64,000 nt of DNA from Sporothrix humicola (lineage: Eukaryota > Ascomycota > Sordariomycetes > Ophiostomatales > Ophiostomataceae): positions 868,001-932,000 of the forward strand of contig WNYE01000001.1 of the NCBI GenBank assembly GCA_021396245.1, written 5' to 3'. Positions 24,141 to 36,800 of this stretch are shown here, piece by piece. The notes beneath the pieces are model-generated. The model had not been told where the DNA came from, did not search any database, and saw only the letters and a program-made list of their open reading frames with translations. A program made the position numbers and the translations under genes. Numbering within the stretch: the first letter of the stretch is position 1; each line of letters opens with the position of its first letter.

Positions 24141-27100
24141 TTTGGCGTGTTGCGATGGGTATCTGGGGGGAAGGTGCAATGTTGTTGCTTCAAAGGGAAG
24201 GAAAGGCTTGCGATATGATGGTCGTGCTTGCCTCTTTTTTCTGCGACTATTTTTTCTGCACATTTTGCCTGGGCTAGCGTTTCTGCCACCAACTTTTTTA
24301 ATCTTATCTTATCGCGATAACAATTGGCTCCTGGCCAATTTTGGGCGGTAAGCGAAAACGAGATTACTGTGTATAATGTATGATAGCATTTTATCGGCAC
24401 GTGCCGCACGCCGCGGCGCACGCGCCTTCCCTCCCAAGAACAGCAGGGTCCAGTTGATTTTGCAGTGGTAATGTAATGCCAGCACAGACATCAAAATTAG
24501 CACTTTGGCATGGATTGGCTGACGCAGCCAATCTGCCTTCGATCCTTTGAAACTATATTTGCTCAATGCGACTTTGGGGTGACGCCGTTTCTTGAGCTCC
24601 TGCGCATTCTATGCATGTTTTCTACCATCACCAAAGTCTTTCGCGTCACCGAGTTTATTTTTGTTTTCTTTTTTCCCTGTCCATTTTTTCTTGCTTTCTG
24701 AGCTCCCTTTTTGTAATGTCAGGGTGGCCTGATTTCGTCGAGTCGATCAACGCATTTAGACCGTTTTGCCTTATTCCAAATCGGCGCCCTTCTGCATTCC
24801 TTTCTCATCTTTGTTCTAACCAAACCATCCGGCGGGTGGTCAAGGTCCCACTCGTCGACAAGAAGGCGCGTATGTATCAGTCTTGTTATTTCACGACACA
24901 GGATCATCCAGCAAGCTTGCATTTTCACCTCGTCTTACTACGCGCGACAGCCCAGTGTTACATCGAAATTCTCTTCCAATGGTGAAGCTGAGATGAGCTG
25001 AGTTGGGCTGAAAAGGCTGAACGGCTTGAGCGGACGGATCCGGTGCTCGACCATGTTTCGGTGTGGCCCTACGGCCCTTTGGGCTGATCCTCCCGCGATG
25101 CTATTAGTTTATGGGGCTGTGATGGCTTGCATTGGCCTGTTCTGTTTATTTTGCCCATTTTTGTTGCATCTGTGTTGTCTTGTTGTTTTGTTCTTGTGGT
25201 TGCTTCAGGCTCGCGTCAAATGGCGTTTCTCTACGATGTGTCGCGGCCTCGTCACATCTGCCCAACATTGCTTCAGCCCGAGGGCATCCATGCCGTCTAT
25301 GTAGACAGTATTCCTAGCTTATGCCCGCATTTCTTGATATTTGATGCTACCCCCCACAGCGTGTTTTGTTTTCAAATGAACCCTGGACGTTTTTCTTTCT
25401 GTTTCTCTTCGTCTCTCTCTTTCTCTCCATTCTTTCTCGTTTCCTTTCTTCTTTCTCTCTGACTCTCTGTTCGTGGGGCTAGAACACTTTCTACGGCTAG
25501 CCCCGTTGATCCCCTCCATTCGACCCTCAAGGCCCCTCTTCTGTTTTTCAACAGGCTCCAGCGTCTTATGCTTCGTCTGGCATAGCCTGAAGGCCGGCGT
25601 CTTCTCGACTGGGTCAAACAAGGAACGCTGGGTCTGGTGCTGGCTGGTTTTTGCAGGTGCTGGGACCATACTGGGATGTGTGTTCCAGGCATTGGGACAC
25701 CCGCAGTCTTCAGAGAGAACCAATAGCATCAAGAGAGCTATGGACGGCGATGTTGAGCAGAGAGCACATCTGTCTCTTCGGGGTAGTGCTGTCCCGGCAG
25801 ACAGGAAAACAAGAAGACCATTCTGAAGCTAGCAAGTTTGGGAAACCGACAGAGCAGGAGAACGGCGAGCTCCACGACCATCGACATGGGACCCTCTTCT
25901 TCAAATCGGAAAGAGTGGAGGTCCTGATGTTTGGATACGGAGAATTGTCCGTCAGTCAACCAAGGAGTCTGAGACAAGCGACGCCGTTAGCCTTTGTTCA
26001 ACTGAATTCATGCCTCTTTGTGCATCGTGTTCGTTGAGTAAGAGGGTATGGACAATGTGTAGTTCTATCTTGTGTAATGCTCCGTAGCCAGTATTGGTTT
26101 GTGGTTTACTCACTGTAGTAGCAGTTCTTCAGGTTCTCGAGTCGTTGATTATCTTGTCTCCTAGACTTCTTTTTTCGGGTTCCCGTTTGTGGTTTCTATT
26201 GTGGATTCCTTTTTCTTGTGGTACCTTTGAGCTAAGTCGGCCCAGATCAGTGTTACAAGATACTGGAGGGCGGTCCGCCACTGCATCATGAAGGTCAGAC
26301 TGGATAGCAAACGCATACAGTATGCTAGTTAGGGCCGCACAGAATATTCGGCATGGCCCAGTGCACTGGCCCTCCAGTAGCTCAGTTCTTGTTAGCTGCC
26401 ATCCACACAACCGTTTTATTTTGATTGCACTCTGATAGTCAACAAGCTCCTCTTATCTCGTTGTTTGATGCATTTTTCAATGCCCGGTCTGGATTTGAAT
26501 CTGTTCAGATGCCGTTTGATCATGTTGTTAGTGAAGTGACTATCACTGATCTAATGACGCCCGAAAATACACAAACTGGAAAGTTGACTGCAAAATTTCG
26601 AAAAGCCTGAGAAACAAGAAAAGTCTCGACATGCCAAAAGCAAGCCAAACAATAATCAAGCCGAAGGACGACTGGCAGTTTCGTTTCCGTTATTTCTCGG
26701 CTGCCGGTAGCCACTCCCGAAGCAGCGAATGCACCCAGCCGTCCTTTCCGATCAGCACCTGGGGCCATCGGGATACCGGTTTGAGCATTCAATGAAAGAA
26801 TTCGTGCAGCCAAGAGGGACGGCCGAGGGCAGAAAGCATTGTTGGACGAATAAAAATGAGCGAAGAGTGAGGAGGTATGCTCGAATGACGACGTCTTCCG
26901 CTCTCACAGGTTTTGTGTTACAGTAGCCAACGGCACGTTTTGCCACGGTTCAACTGGCGTATGAAAAGAAAACAGTAGCTGAAAGCGCCTTGGCCGAGAA
27001 AGGGAAACGAAATCAGTCGAGCAAAAAGACAAACGAATGAGAAAACGAACGAACAAACAACCAGAAGATGGCTCGGGGCGCCAATGATTTCTGCACCGGC

Positions 27101-30100
27101 GCCGAGTTACGGCAGCAATCGCCGTAGGGGCCCAGCAAGCAGCCGAAAAATGCCATTCCGACAGTTGCCATATTTTTTCCCCCAAAAATTTCCTTTCCTG
27201 CCTCATTGCCTTCCCTTCTCCCTGCCATTCTTGGAGCGTCTGACTTCCACTCGCCCTCCCTAAGATCAGGGCCCGAGGCAAGCCAGCGCACGGCGGCCAG
27301 AGCAGACCAAAGTAATGCATGTCTTACCTGTGAAAAAAGCGAGGTGATGCACCCAGAACTCGAGAACAAGGAATTTCAAACGAGCAGCCACAGGGCCTTT
27401 CAAACTCAGGGGGAAAATCATACATCCGCACCACTGAACAATGTTCAAGAAAAAAGGAAGAAGAAAAGCAAAGAAAATCCGGCTAGCCTCCGTACGCGGA
27501 CCTAGACCTGCAGCTGTGACCTGTTTACAATGCACCCTCTTTTGTCTGCAACTACTGTGCACAAGTCTGCATGCTGCACGTCTGTAGAGTCTGCAGGTCT
27601 GCAGAAAACTGGATAGCAGGCTGCAGGAGGCAGGAGAGCTAAAATGGTTTGGTTTCTTGATCTGCAGCAGGGTGTCGAGCGAGAAGAGAGACAAGAAAAC
27701 CCACCCACCCACACCATCCACACTTTTCCCACTCGACAAGGTAGCCAACATTGAAGTTGATGTGTCGTCTGAGCGAGCGCGTCGTGCCAAAATCTAACAG
27801 CCTTTTGTCTTGGATATGGTAAGCCTGCTTGGAGTCAACGTATATCTCTCTCGTGCATCGGAGCAAAATGAAATTGGTCCTGGGAGATGACAAGTGATCG
27901 CGGTGTGTTTCGATGCGTCTCCCTCTCTCGCCTCTCTTCTCGACAGTCGGACTTTACTTCCCTTTCAGTGACTCTCACGGGGACCAAGCCAAGCCCAAGA
28001 CTTTTCAGATTACCCTCCCACGCCTTCCAGATTTGGCGACCTATGCAAGTCTGCAAGTCAGGGACTGTTCGTATTGGACATGGACACCGCTTCTCTTGTC
28101 ATTGTCTGGTCCCCTCGTCAATTTGGTCCCTCTTCTCCTCACGTTTATGTACATATTTTGTCAAGGGGTCTGTTATTTCGATTTCGATTTTTATTATTAT
28201 TACTCTTTCGTTCCGTCTTTTCTTGGTTTTTGCTCTTGTTTTCTAACAATTCATTCCGCTATTCCACCCTCGTCGTAATTTCTGACGGAACCCCCGTGGT
28301 TCTGCCAGTTTGCCAATGCTGCCCAGAACTTATTTCTGGGGAATTCTGTGCAGGTGTCTTCATGAGATAGCGCACAAAATTTAACTTACATAAATTGGCA
28401 CCAAAAGCTACAGGGTCCTTTACCATTTATTTTTATCTTTGCGCCTGCCAATTTGGACGATAGCTTGCTTCAGCTTTCTCAGTCTTCATCTCCTTTTGCT
28501 CGCCCTTTTTGCCCGCCAACTCATCTTTACGATCAAAAGGTGCTCTGTATTCCATACGCATTTCGCCTTCGGCCCCATATGGGCGTTTCTCCATTCTCGG
28601 TCACCTGCGGTCTGTATGGGACGGACATTGATGATTCCGTATTGTGTACTGGTACCTGAACGGAGTACATGCACTCATGGCGCGAAGGATGCAGTTGCAG
28701 TCGTCGCGGACCTCCCAGGCAAATTGCTACAGGGCTGTTGGCACCTTTGGCGCATATCCCCTCTCTGATGTGACTACTCCGTTCCCAGGCCTGACTACTT
28801 GTGCATGTAAGAAAGTGACTTGTTCAAGATGGACCAGAGAAGAGCCAGGGCCTGGGACCTGGGCGTGCTGGGCATGAAAATCATACAAACGTGGCGGCGG
28901 GCTAGGAAGCGTTGAATGGAGTATGTCGTACTAGTAGCTCTCAGTAGTCTCTGTAGCACAGACTCGATGGTCTTTGAATACGGAGTTTGTCCACATTCTG
29001 ATGTTAGGGGCATCTTCCCTGTTCCAGGGGTGCTCGAGGACGATTTGAGGGGGGTGGCCTTCGTTCAATGCAAATAGGCATAGCTTTGAGGCATGGGGAA
29101 CCTGTTTCCTCGTCGTCAGATGCTTCGCTTGCCTCGCGTGGATGAATTTGTGGTGAGAACAAAACAAAAAAACCAGCCCAAGCACGTCTCCTTTGTCGTC
29201 ACTTTCAGATGCGCTTTTTTGGTCGTTTAATCCCTTTTAGTCCACGATCTCCTCTCTCCCTTCCGAGGGACAAGGACAAGGACAACGAGGAGGTCCTGTC
29301 GGTCGTGTCGAGCTTGGACAGACTGGGAAAGGACGGTATGACCCAGGATCCAAGACAGGAAAAGACAAACATGGTAAACAAGGCCAGCATCACCAACTGT
29401 TCGAGCTATTCGAGCTATTCGAAGCAATTTCGACTGGCACAAAAAAGTAGCGGGCGGCACTGCCACACGCTAAACTAAACACCTTGCGCCTTTCCATACT
29501 GCCGGGACTGGGGGGGCCAAGGTCCGTTTTAGGAGGTGTGTAAGAAGTCGAAGAAGTTGATCAAGTGTCAAGAAGCGTAAAGTCCACTCGATATGGGGGG
29601 AAAACGTTCGGCGGCGTGTGATGCTGCCCGTTCAGGACTGTCTTCGAGCAATAGCTCCGAGACCAACGCCGACGCCAGAAAAACCAGCGCCAGTGACCAG
29701 AAGGGACAAGAGGAAAGTCGAGAGAAGGGTCGCGAGAGACAGAGGCATTTGCAATATATCGTGGGCTCACAACGGACTGCACGAAGACGACCCCAATCTT
29801 GAAGAACACAAACAACACCACCACGCCAAGACTAAAACGGAATCCACGACTAGGAACTCCTCCCACCACCGGCGTTGCAGATTGAAAAGTCTTGGCATCG
29901 GGAGATTCAGCGATGCTCTGGGAGGGGAGACAAACTATTGACTAGGCAGGGGGTGGAGCAGACAAGTCGATGTGGGATGGGGGGCAGGAGGAGATCATGG
30001 AAATTCAAAACGGGACCTCGAAATTCAAAGAGACTGAAGACAGACCAGAGTCAGACCACAGGACGTCACTGATTAATGGACCACAAGAACGAATACGGAC

Positions 30101-33100
30101 TGCAATCCACCTGCCGAACAAGACAGCGAAAAGTATGAGCGAAATCAAAACTGGACGGACCGTGTTTTCACCCTCTGACCTGCAGCCAGGTGAACCGAAA
30201 TGAGCACCTATCCCTTCAGAGGCATAGCCTGGGCGGCCGCAGAGCGTCAGAGGACCAGGAAAATGTCGAACAGCAGACACAGAAAGAGGGGCTGCAGACT
30301 GTAGGCGCGCCTAATGCATCGAAAAGCATCACGCAGCGCCTTTTACCGTTTGGACCAACCCCATATTTTCTCCCAAGAGACGCCCCCTACGAAGTAACTA
30401 ACTCGGACACTTCCCACTTTGTCTTTGTTCTCGAGGCGTGCCCCCTTTATCAATACTACTTGAGCAAACCAAGCTTGAGCACTAAAATTCAAGAACGAAG
30501 GAAGAGACGCTGGCGCTGTCTTGGGTCCATATCCACTTTGTCGTCACCGGTTGATGCTCGCCCAAAGACTGGAAAAAAGAAAAGAACAAGGACAAAACTG
30601 TGGAGTAGCTTGCTCCAGTGAATTTGCTGTTAGTTGTTATCAGAGGCTGTATCCATTATTTGATGCAGTTGTGATATCTTTGCGCGGTTTTGTTCTTTTG
30701 TTTGTCCCAGTATAATGTTTCCATGTCGTGATTGTTTTTCTATTCTACAAATATCTTTCTCAAATGTCAGCACACCGCAAGTTGGTTCTTCATTGCAAGT
30801 GCAAAGTATTCCGTACAGACACACCCAAGCCTGAGCGAGATCCGGGCGGATGTCGCATATGTTGCTTACGGCCTGTTGGCCCCAAAGTGAACTTTACGCA
30901 GTATGGCTCCAAACTGCAAGTCACATTGCCCTAGCACCAAGCTGGCGTGGATTGACTTGTAATGGAGAAGCTGAATAGGTGGTCAGAGGTGTCCACGACG
31001 TGAACCATGGCTTTCCATGGCTTTGTCTCCTTTTTCATTGACTTCTATCTCGCGTTGCTTTTCTGAGTTCCTAAGAGTACCTAGACCATTTGGACCCTTT
31101 TTGGACATGTGCACCGTATTGCCTGCACTCCGCAAAAGCCTGATGGACGTGCGATCCCTTGCATGGCCGGCTAGTCCTGTGAATTCCACACGGTGAGGGT
31201 CGGTCTGAGGGTACTTTCTAAAAGTATCTCACAGGTGAAAGGCCAGTGCGTTCACGGGCGGATCTGCCCTACGGTATGGAACACGGATATTTCGTACTTT
31301 CTTCGGGGATATTCGACGCGAAAATGTACGAATGCACTCTGGTTATTCTGGGCGCGAGTCTTGTCATTTCATCTCTCTCTTTGTCCTTCAGTTTGTCTCC
31401 ATTTTCTGGTCATTTCGTCAAGACGACGTGCCCGAAGAAAAGGGCCGAGTCACTAACATGGGGGTCTGGGGTGAGGGTGTGAAGAAGTATGATGACGAGA
31501 AGCAACAGAAAACAGGAAACTGACGAGAACAAAACAAAAAAAAAGGACAAGAAAAGATGATATCGGCAAATAAAAAAAGGGAGTAAATTAGGGTCCAAAT
31601 AGATAGCCGAGTGTACATGTACTTACGGAGTACACCTAGTCAACCTTAATATTGATAGTGTCCCTGGATTGAATACCGGCTCAATCTTGGTCTTGTATTC
31701 ATGTTGGTGTACTCCGTATTACAAGGAGAATCGTTCACGCTAGTGTCTTTAGCTTGCGGAACCGCAAGATAATGGCAAAGGCACAGACACCCCCCAAAAC
31801 ATGGCTAATAGAGGCCTAGAGAGGTCTGGAAAGACCTTGAGGGAGGGATATTGGCGGGAAGAATGGCGGGCAATTTCCTACAGTCTACTTGTACAGCTAC
31901 TTTCACTTTTCACAATTAATTGCAACAAACACAGGCCACATGTCTTACCTCGACAGGCAAGAGACTGCGAAAAGGGCAATAATAAAACCAAGAAAACGAA
32001 CACGAACAAACGGACTGTAAATGCCTCATGAAAAGGGTAAAAATAAGAAGCAACAGGCAACAGAGTTCAAACACCAAGATGAACGAAAAGAGAGAGACAA
32101 AATGAAGAAGAAAAATCAAGATTCCTGAGAAATCGCAACACCTTTCTGAGCAGCTCTTCCCCAGTTAGGCCACATGCTGCAGCAACCGTTGTAAGTTGAT
32201 ATCCGCCAACAGACACCCAAATTACTCATCCGATCTACTCCCACACCCCCATTTCTGCTCGCCATATGATGAAACGAGTATCGATATCAAATAAAACAAG
32301 ATGCGGAGAACATATCGAGTTACACAATCAAAGAAACTTGAAGCGACCAACAGTGTGGCTGTGCTTGCTTCATTGTTTTCTTTTTGTCCTGGCTTGGGAG
32401 TACATGATCGTCCTCGACGAGCTTCCCCTCTCTTGACATTCCCCCTTTCTCCAAATATGGACGATGCTTAAGCACGCTTGCACCCAAAAGATGCCACCCT
32501 AAAGCTTCTTGGAGTGTAGCGCACCGTTTCGTACGATTTAGCAGGCCTAGGCCGTTTTGTCTTTTGTTGATTGAAGTTGGAACTTGGGACGAATAAAGCG
32601 AGACCGAGAATAGGAGAGGGCCATGGCGCCTGCCTATTCCTCTTTTGTTTTCCTTTTACGTCTATTCTTTTTGGTATCCAGTTTCTGGTCCTTCTGTTAA
32701 TCCTCTCTCGTGAGAAATGTGCATTGTGAGACGGCAAAGAACGTTCAAATGACCTTCAAATAGCCAAGGGGCCTTTGTTTCCCTCAAACAGGCCTTCGTT
32801 GACCAGTTGCCTCTTTGAGCATCAAGCAAAAAAAATAAAGTGAGAAAAAAAAGACCATACGAGACCCCATCGTGGCCTCCGCCCATCGCTGCTTTTCCTC
32901 GCAGAATTTCCTGTCCATCCTCTCTCGCCCCTTCTCTGCCCTTTTGATAGCCAGTTCTAACCATATTGCATATCAAGAAAACGCAAATTTCAAAAGGCTC
33001 AACCACAATGCCATGTGGACACTCTACAAGCTCACTTCTAGGTCCTAGCCAGGTTCGCCTGGATATTGATTTCACGAATATCCACCCTGCTTTCACGCTG

Positions 33101-33790
33101 ACCTTTGTGCAAAGGATACAAGTACTGTGTACAGGTACCCATGATCACCACGTTGTAAGGTAAAATAGCGTCTCCAAGGAATGGTCCAGGATGGAGCAAA
33201 GAGCAAGAGCGAATCGCAACTGTCCCCGCTGGCTCTTTCCTGCTTTGGTAAGAAAATACGGGATATGCCGCCGTCCCCAAAACGGATCCCCTCCTTCTTT
33301 CCTCTTTGTCGCAACGGTGTGTGAGAGAGGGAAGGTGCGATGGACTGGCTTCCCCTCTCCTTGTCCTCCACCAAAATTCAAGGCTATGGGTTCTCGCTGC
33401 TCTGACTCGGTCTTGCACTGCGTTCACTGACTCTCTAACAGACTCTCCCCCAACCGCCCAGGTCGAAGTTTATGCCCCAAGTGGGCATAGAACGGCCGGC
33501 AGCCAAGTTGTGTGGCTCCTACGGCCCTGTGATCCATTGTATTGTGCATTCGAAGAGGAAGGTCGAGATGACTGATGCATTTGTGAAGTTTTCATAGTAT
33601 TTCAGCCGCAATACGACGTGATTTTATTTGTGCTGCATATTGTATATGTATGTACTTATGCGCTGCGTGCTCGACTTGCTTTGTCTCTTTTGAATTCACA
33701 GTATGTATGTCGTACTCCGTAAGCCCTATGAAAACCTAGCTTTTCGCTCTTCCAACCGTGTTCCTGATGCTTTGCCTTACAAGTAAGATA

Positions 33791-33808
33791 GTACGGAGTA
33801 CTCCGTAC
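33791..33808. repeat. 18-bp perfect palindrome built from two TACGGAGTA motifs
   Basis: GTACGGAGTACTCCGTAC reads the same on both strands. It contains one TACGGAGTA and one TACTCCGTA overlapping by two bases. Single copies of the same 9-mer, in either orientation, occur at 17861, 31624, 31710, 33713, 34488, 35370, 41452 and 52566, all outside genes. Confidence 0.9.
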
Positions 33809-36800
33809 ATAATTTTGACTACTTTCCATGCCCTGCCTGCCAGTCCTTGGACCGACCACCCCCTGCCGAGAAACCGGCGCTAATGTAGACACAGACAGGA
33901 GGCTAAAATGGCACGAAGCAGGCTTTTTTTGTTCTTTTTTTTGGTCCATTTTCAATTCTGGGCCAAAGCTAGCGGCTTGTCATGCAAGTGACTTTGATGT
34001 TCGAGATATGGAACATTGAACAGAGCCTGCGCAAACAGTCTCCCTCGGCCAATTCGAACATCATTGATAGACTATGGGGGCCGATTTGAGGTGACTGCCA
34101 GGACAAGACATAGCCCGGACTAGATTGCCCGCAAGAATGACCAGAATCGGCGCCCAACACGCAATAAGAAGGATATCCAAAATTGGTAGAGCTGAAAAGT
34201 TTACAACCACAAGTACTTTGTACTCCCTGCCTTCACATTCTGTCTCCCACACCAGCCAAGGATGCGGGTGCGCGCATCCCCACTCTGGTGGTACCCTTGG
34301 CCACGGCAGTGCAGGGCATTTGGAGGAATTTGGAAAGCTATGTGGAATGAGTTCGGGAGGCTAGCACCGTTTGCAAACAGCGCAAAAAGGGTTTCTTTTG
34401 GTCGGGGAGGTGGCGGGCACTACGGGGGTCGGCCGATTCAGGGAGGAGTGATGGTCGCCTATTTCAACAAAAATACGCTTCCGCAACTACTCCGTATTAC
34501 CTGCAAACCCAGTCTCAACTTGTACTGTGTACATTGTACATTGTCAGATTGGGGAGCACAACGTCGTACTCCGTGAGATGCGCCGTAATACTCTTGGACT
34601 TTGCCTTGCAGATTGCCGTCGGCAAAGAGGAATAGCGGCCGGGAAGCGATCGAAAAGGGGACGCGCTCTTTTCCGTCGACGTTGCATCCGATGGGTGCGA
34701 GCAGGGTAAATAAGAAGTTTCTGAACGAAAAGAAAAGAAAATGATGGAAAAGGCCGAAAAAAAGCAGGGAGCGAGATAATAAAAGAAACGAACCAGAAAA
34801 TCAAAAGTATGGTTGAATGGGGGTGGGGAAATCTCAGCTTTAAAAAACGAGAAGACAAAAAAGACAAGAAAATGAAGAGAAAAGCACATGAAAACAAGCA
34901 ACAAGACCGACAGCCCTAAATGAAAACCGATTTCCTGAAACGACAAATGATATTAAAGAAAAAAGCGAGGAAGCCGTCCAACGCGAACCACTGTAAGAAA
35001 GATGGAAAAAGTAGAGGAAGATGGGGAGGATGGAGGGGCCAGAACGACATGAAGGAGGGAGAGACAAAGCCAAAAAGGCTTCGGTACGCATTCTAGAAGC
35101 AGTCGCTAACGGGATGGAAATGTATTTAATGTGAGAAACACATAGTCTGGGTACTTGTGGTCACACTTGCAAAGTTTCTTCGCACAAAGCAGCCCCTGCT
35201 CAACCTCTTTCGCTTTTTGACTGGTTCACCCAACCGATTCAATCCATCTGACGAAAACAGAAGAGGCTCGACCAGGAATAGGCCAGTGCACACAAAAACA
35301 CGAAAAAGGTGATGGGCGCGTGTGCCAGCGCTTGGACGGCTAATACACAATGCCTGATTGGAGAAGCAGTACGGAGTACGCTCGCAGGTTTAGATGTGTA
35401 ATACCTTGAAGGTACAGAAGGCGCCAATTGGTGCAGCCTCGTCACGGGGCTCCAACGTCAAATTATTTTCGACGGGCAGGAACGACTCGAAGGAGCCTTC
35501 CGAAAGAGTCTGTAGCGCCCCAAAAGGGAAGGAAGGAATCCAGGCTTGCGGTGAACAAAGACAAGGGGAAACCGCCACGCAATGCACCAAAAAAGCTTAA
35601 CAATACCCTGAGGAAACAGGAACCCGGCAGGGCGGTGGTTTACGCCTGGCATTCTTCGATCTCTTTCCCCCTTTTCGGATCCAAAAGATAGGGACAGAGC
35701 TTTCCCACGTGTTTTACTTTAGTTTTTAGTGTAAGATGCTTGTAGGGATGGCTCGCAAGGCAGGAGCGAAGGGGAATAAGGGCAAAAATGCGACAGAAAG
35801 ACAGGGAAGGTGCGACGGTGCCAAGAGAAGGCGCGATCAAAGTGGGCAAAACACACGTGAAGTAAGGAAAGAGCGAGATGCAGGACTGAAAGTGTCTGGA
35901 AATGAGAGCCGAATACCAGCGATCTTACAGGTGTCGCCCAAAAGGAGGCAACCACGAGCATGGCACATCCTGGCGACATGACAGCAGACAGACTGGACAC
36001 GCACCAGGGGAGACGGTAGGCGGCCGACAGGCAACTACTGACAGGAGCAACCGGACCGAAATCAATCTGTACTTTTGGCTCGGCTCCCTGTCTTTCCCTG
36101 TCTGTTTTCCAGACAATTTTCGAGGATGCGCAGGGTGGTGTTGTACTCCGTGGCGGCCTTGGCCTTGGCCTGTGCTTTCCTCCTGCGTTCGGTTACGGCG
36201 CTGGCGTGCGGTTTGATAGAGACCAGGAAGAGATCGTCGAGTGCCGGCCGGGGCAAGAAACGAGGAGAATGAAACGAACCGGGATGGGACGCCCAAACGA
36301 CAGCCCAAGAAAATACCCCCGACATAAAGTGGCGTGATAGGGCGGCTATTTTCCATTTCGGCGTGCATCATCTCGCTGGTGATGGCCATCCACGAGCTTT
36401 TCTTGGGGCATTCACGATATTTTTTTCCACTCTCTGGGCTAGACCTTATTTCGTTCGTGTCATGCCCTCATGTTTTTCGCTCATATTGTCACCGTCTCCT
36501 CTTTGGTTCTGCTCTCTCCGCCCTTTGAGAATCCTGTTTTTTGGGCGCCGTCCGTTGTCATTTTGCCATTCTCCTTCCCGTTTCATACTCGACATGCGCG
36601 AGATATCTCTTTATTCTTCAATTTCCATCCATATGTGGCTCTCTTTTGATCAGTCAGGCCGAGGCCGACGGCGGCCTAAATTGAAGACCAAACAAGACCA
36701 AAGGTGGCTGTGCCAGCATCTAGTGAAGTTTCGACGATGGCCGTTCCTGCTTGACAAGACAAAGCCGTTGTATCTTGTTTGTAAGTGCGTTTTGTAGCGT

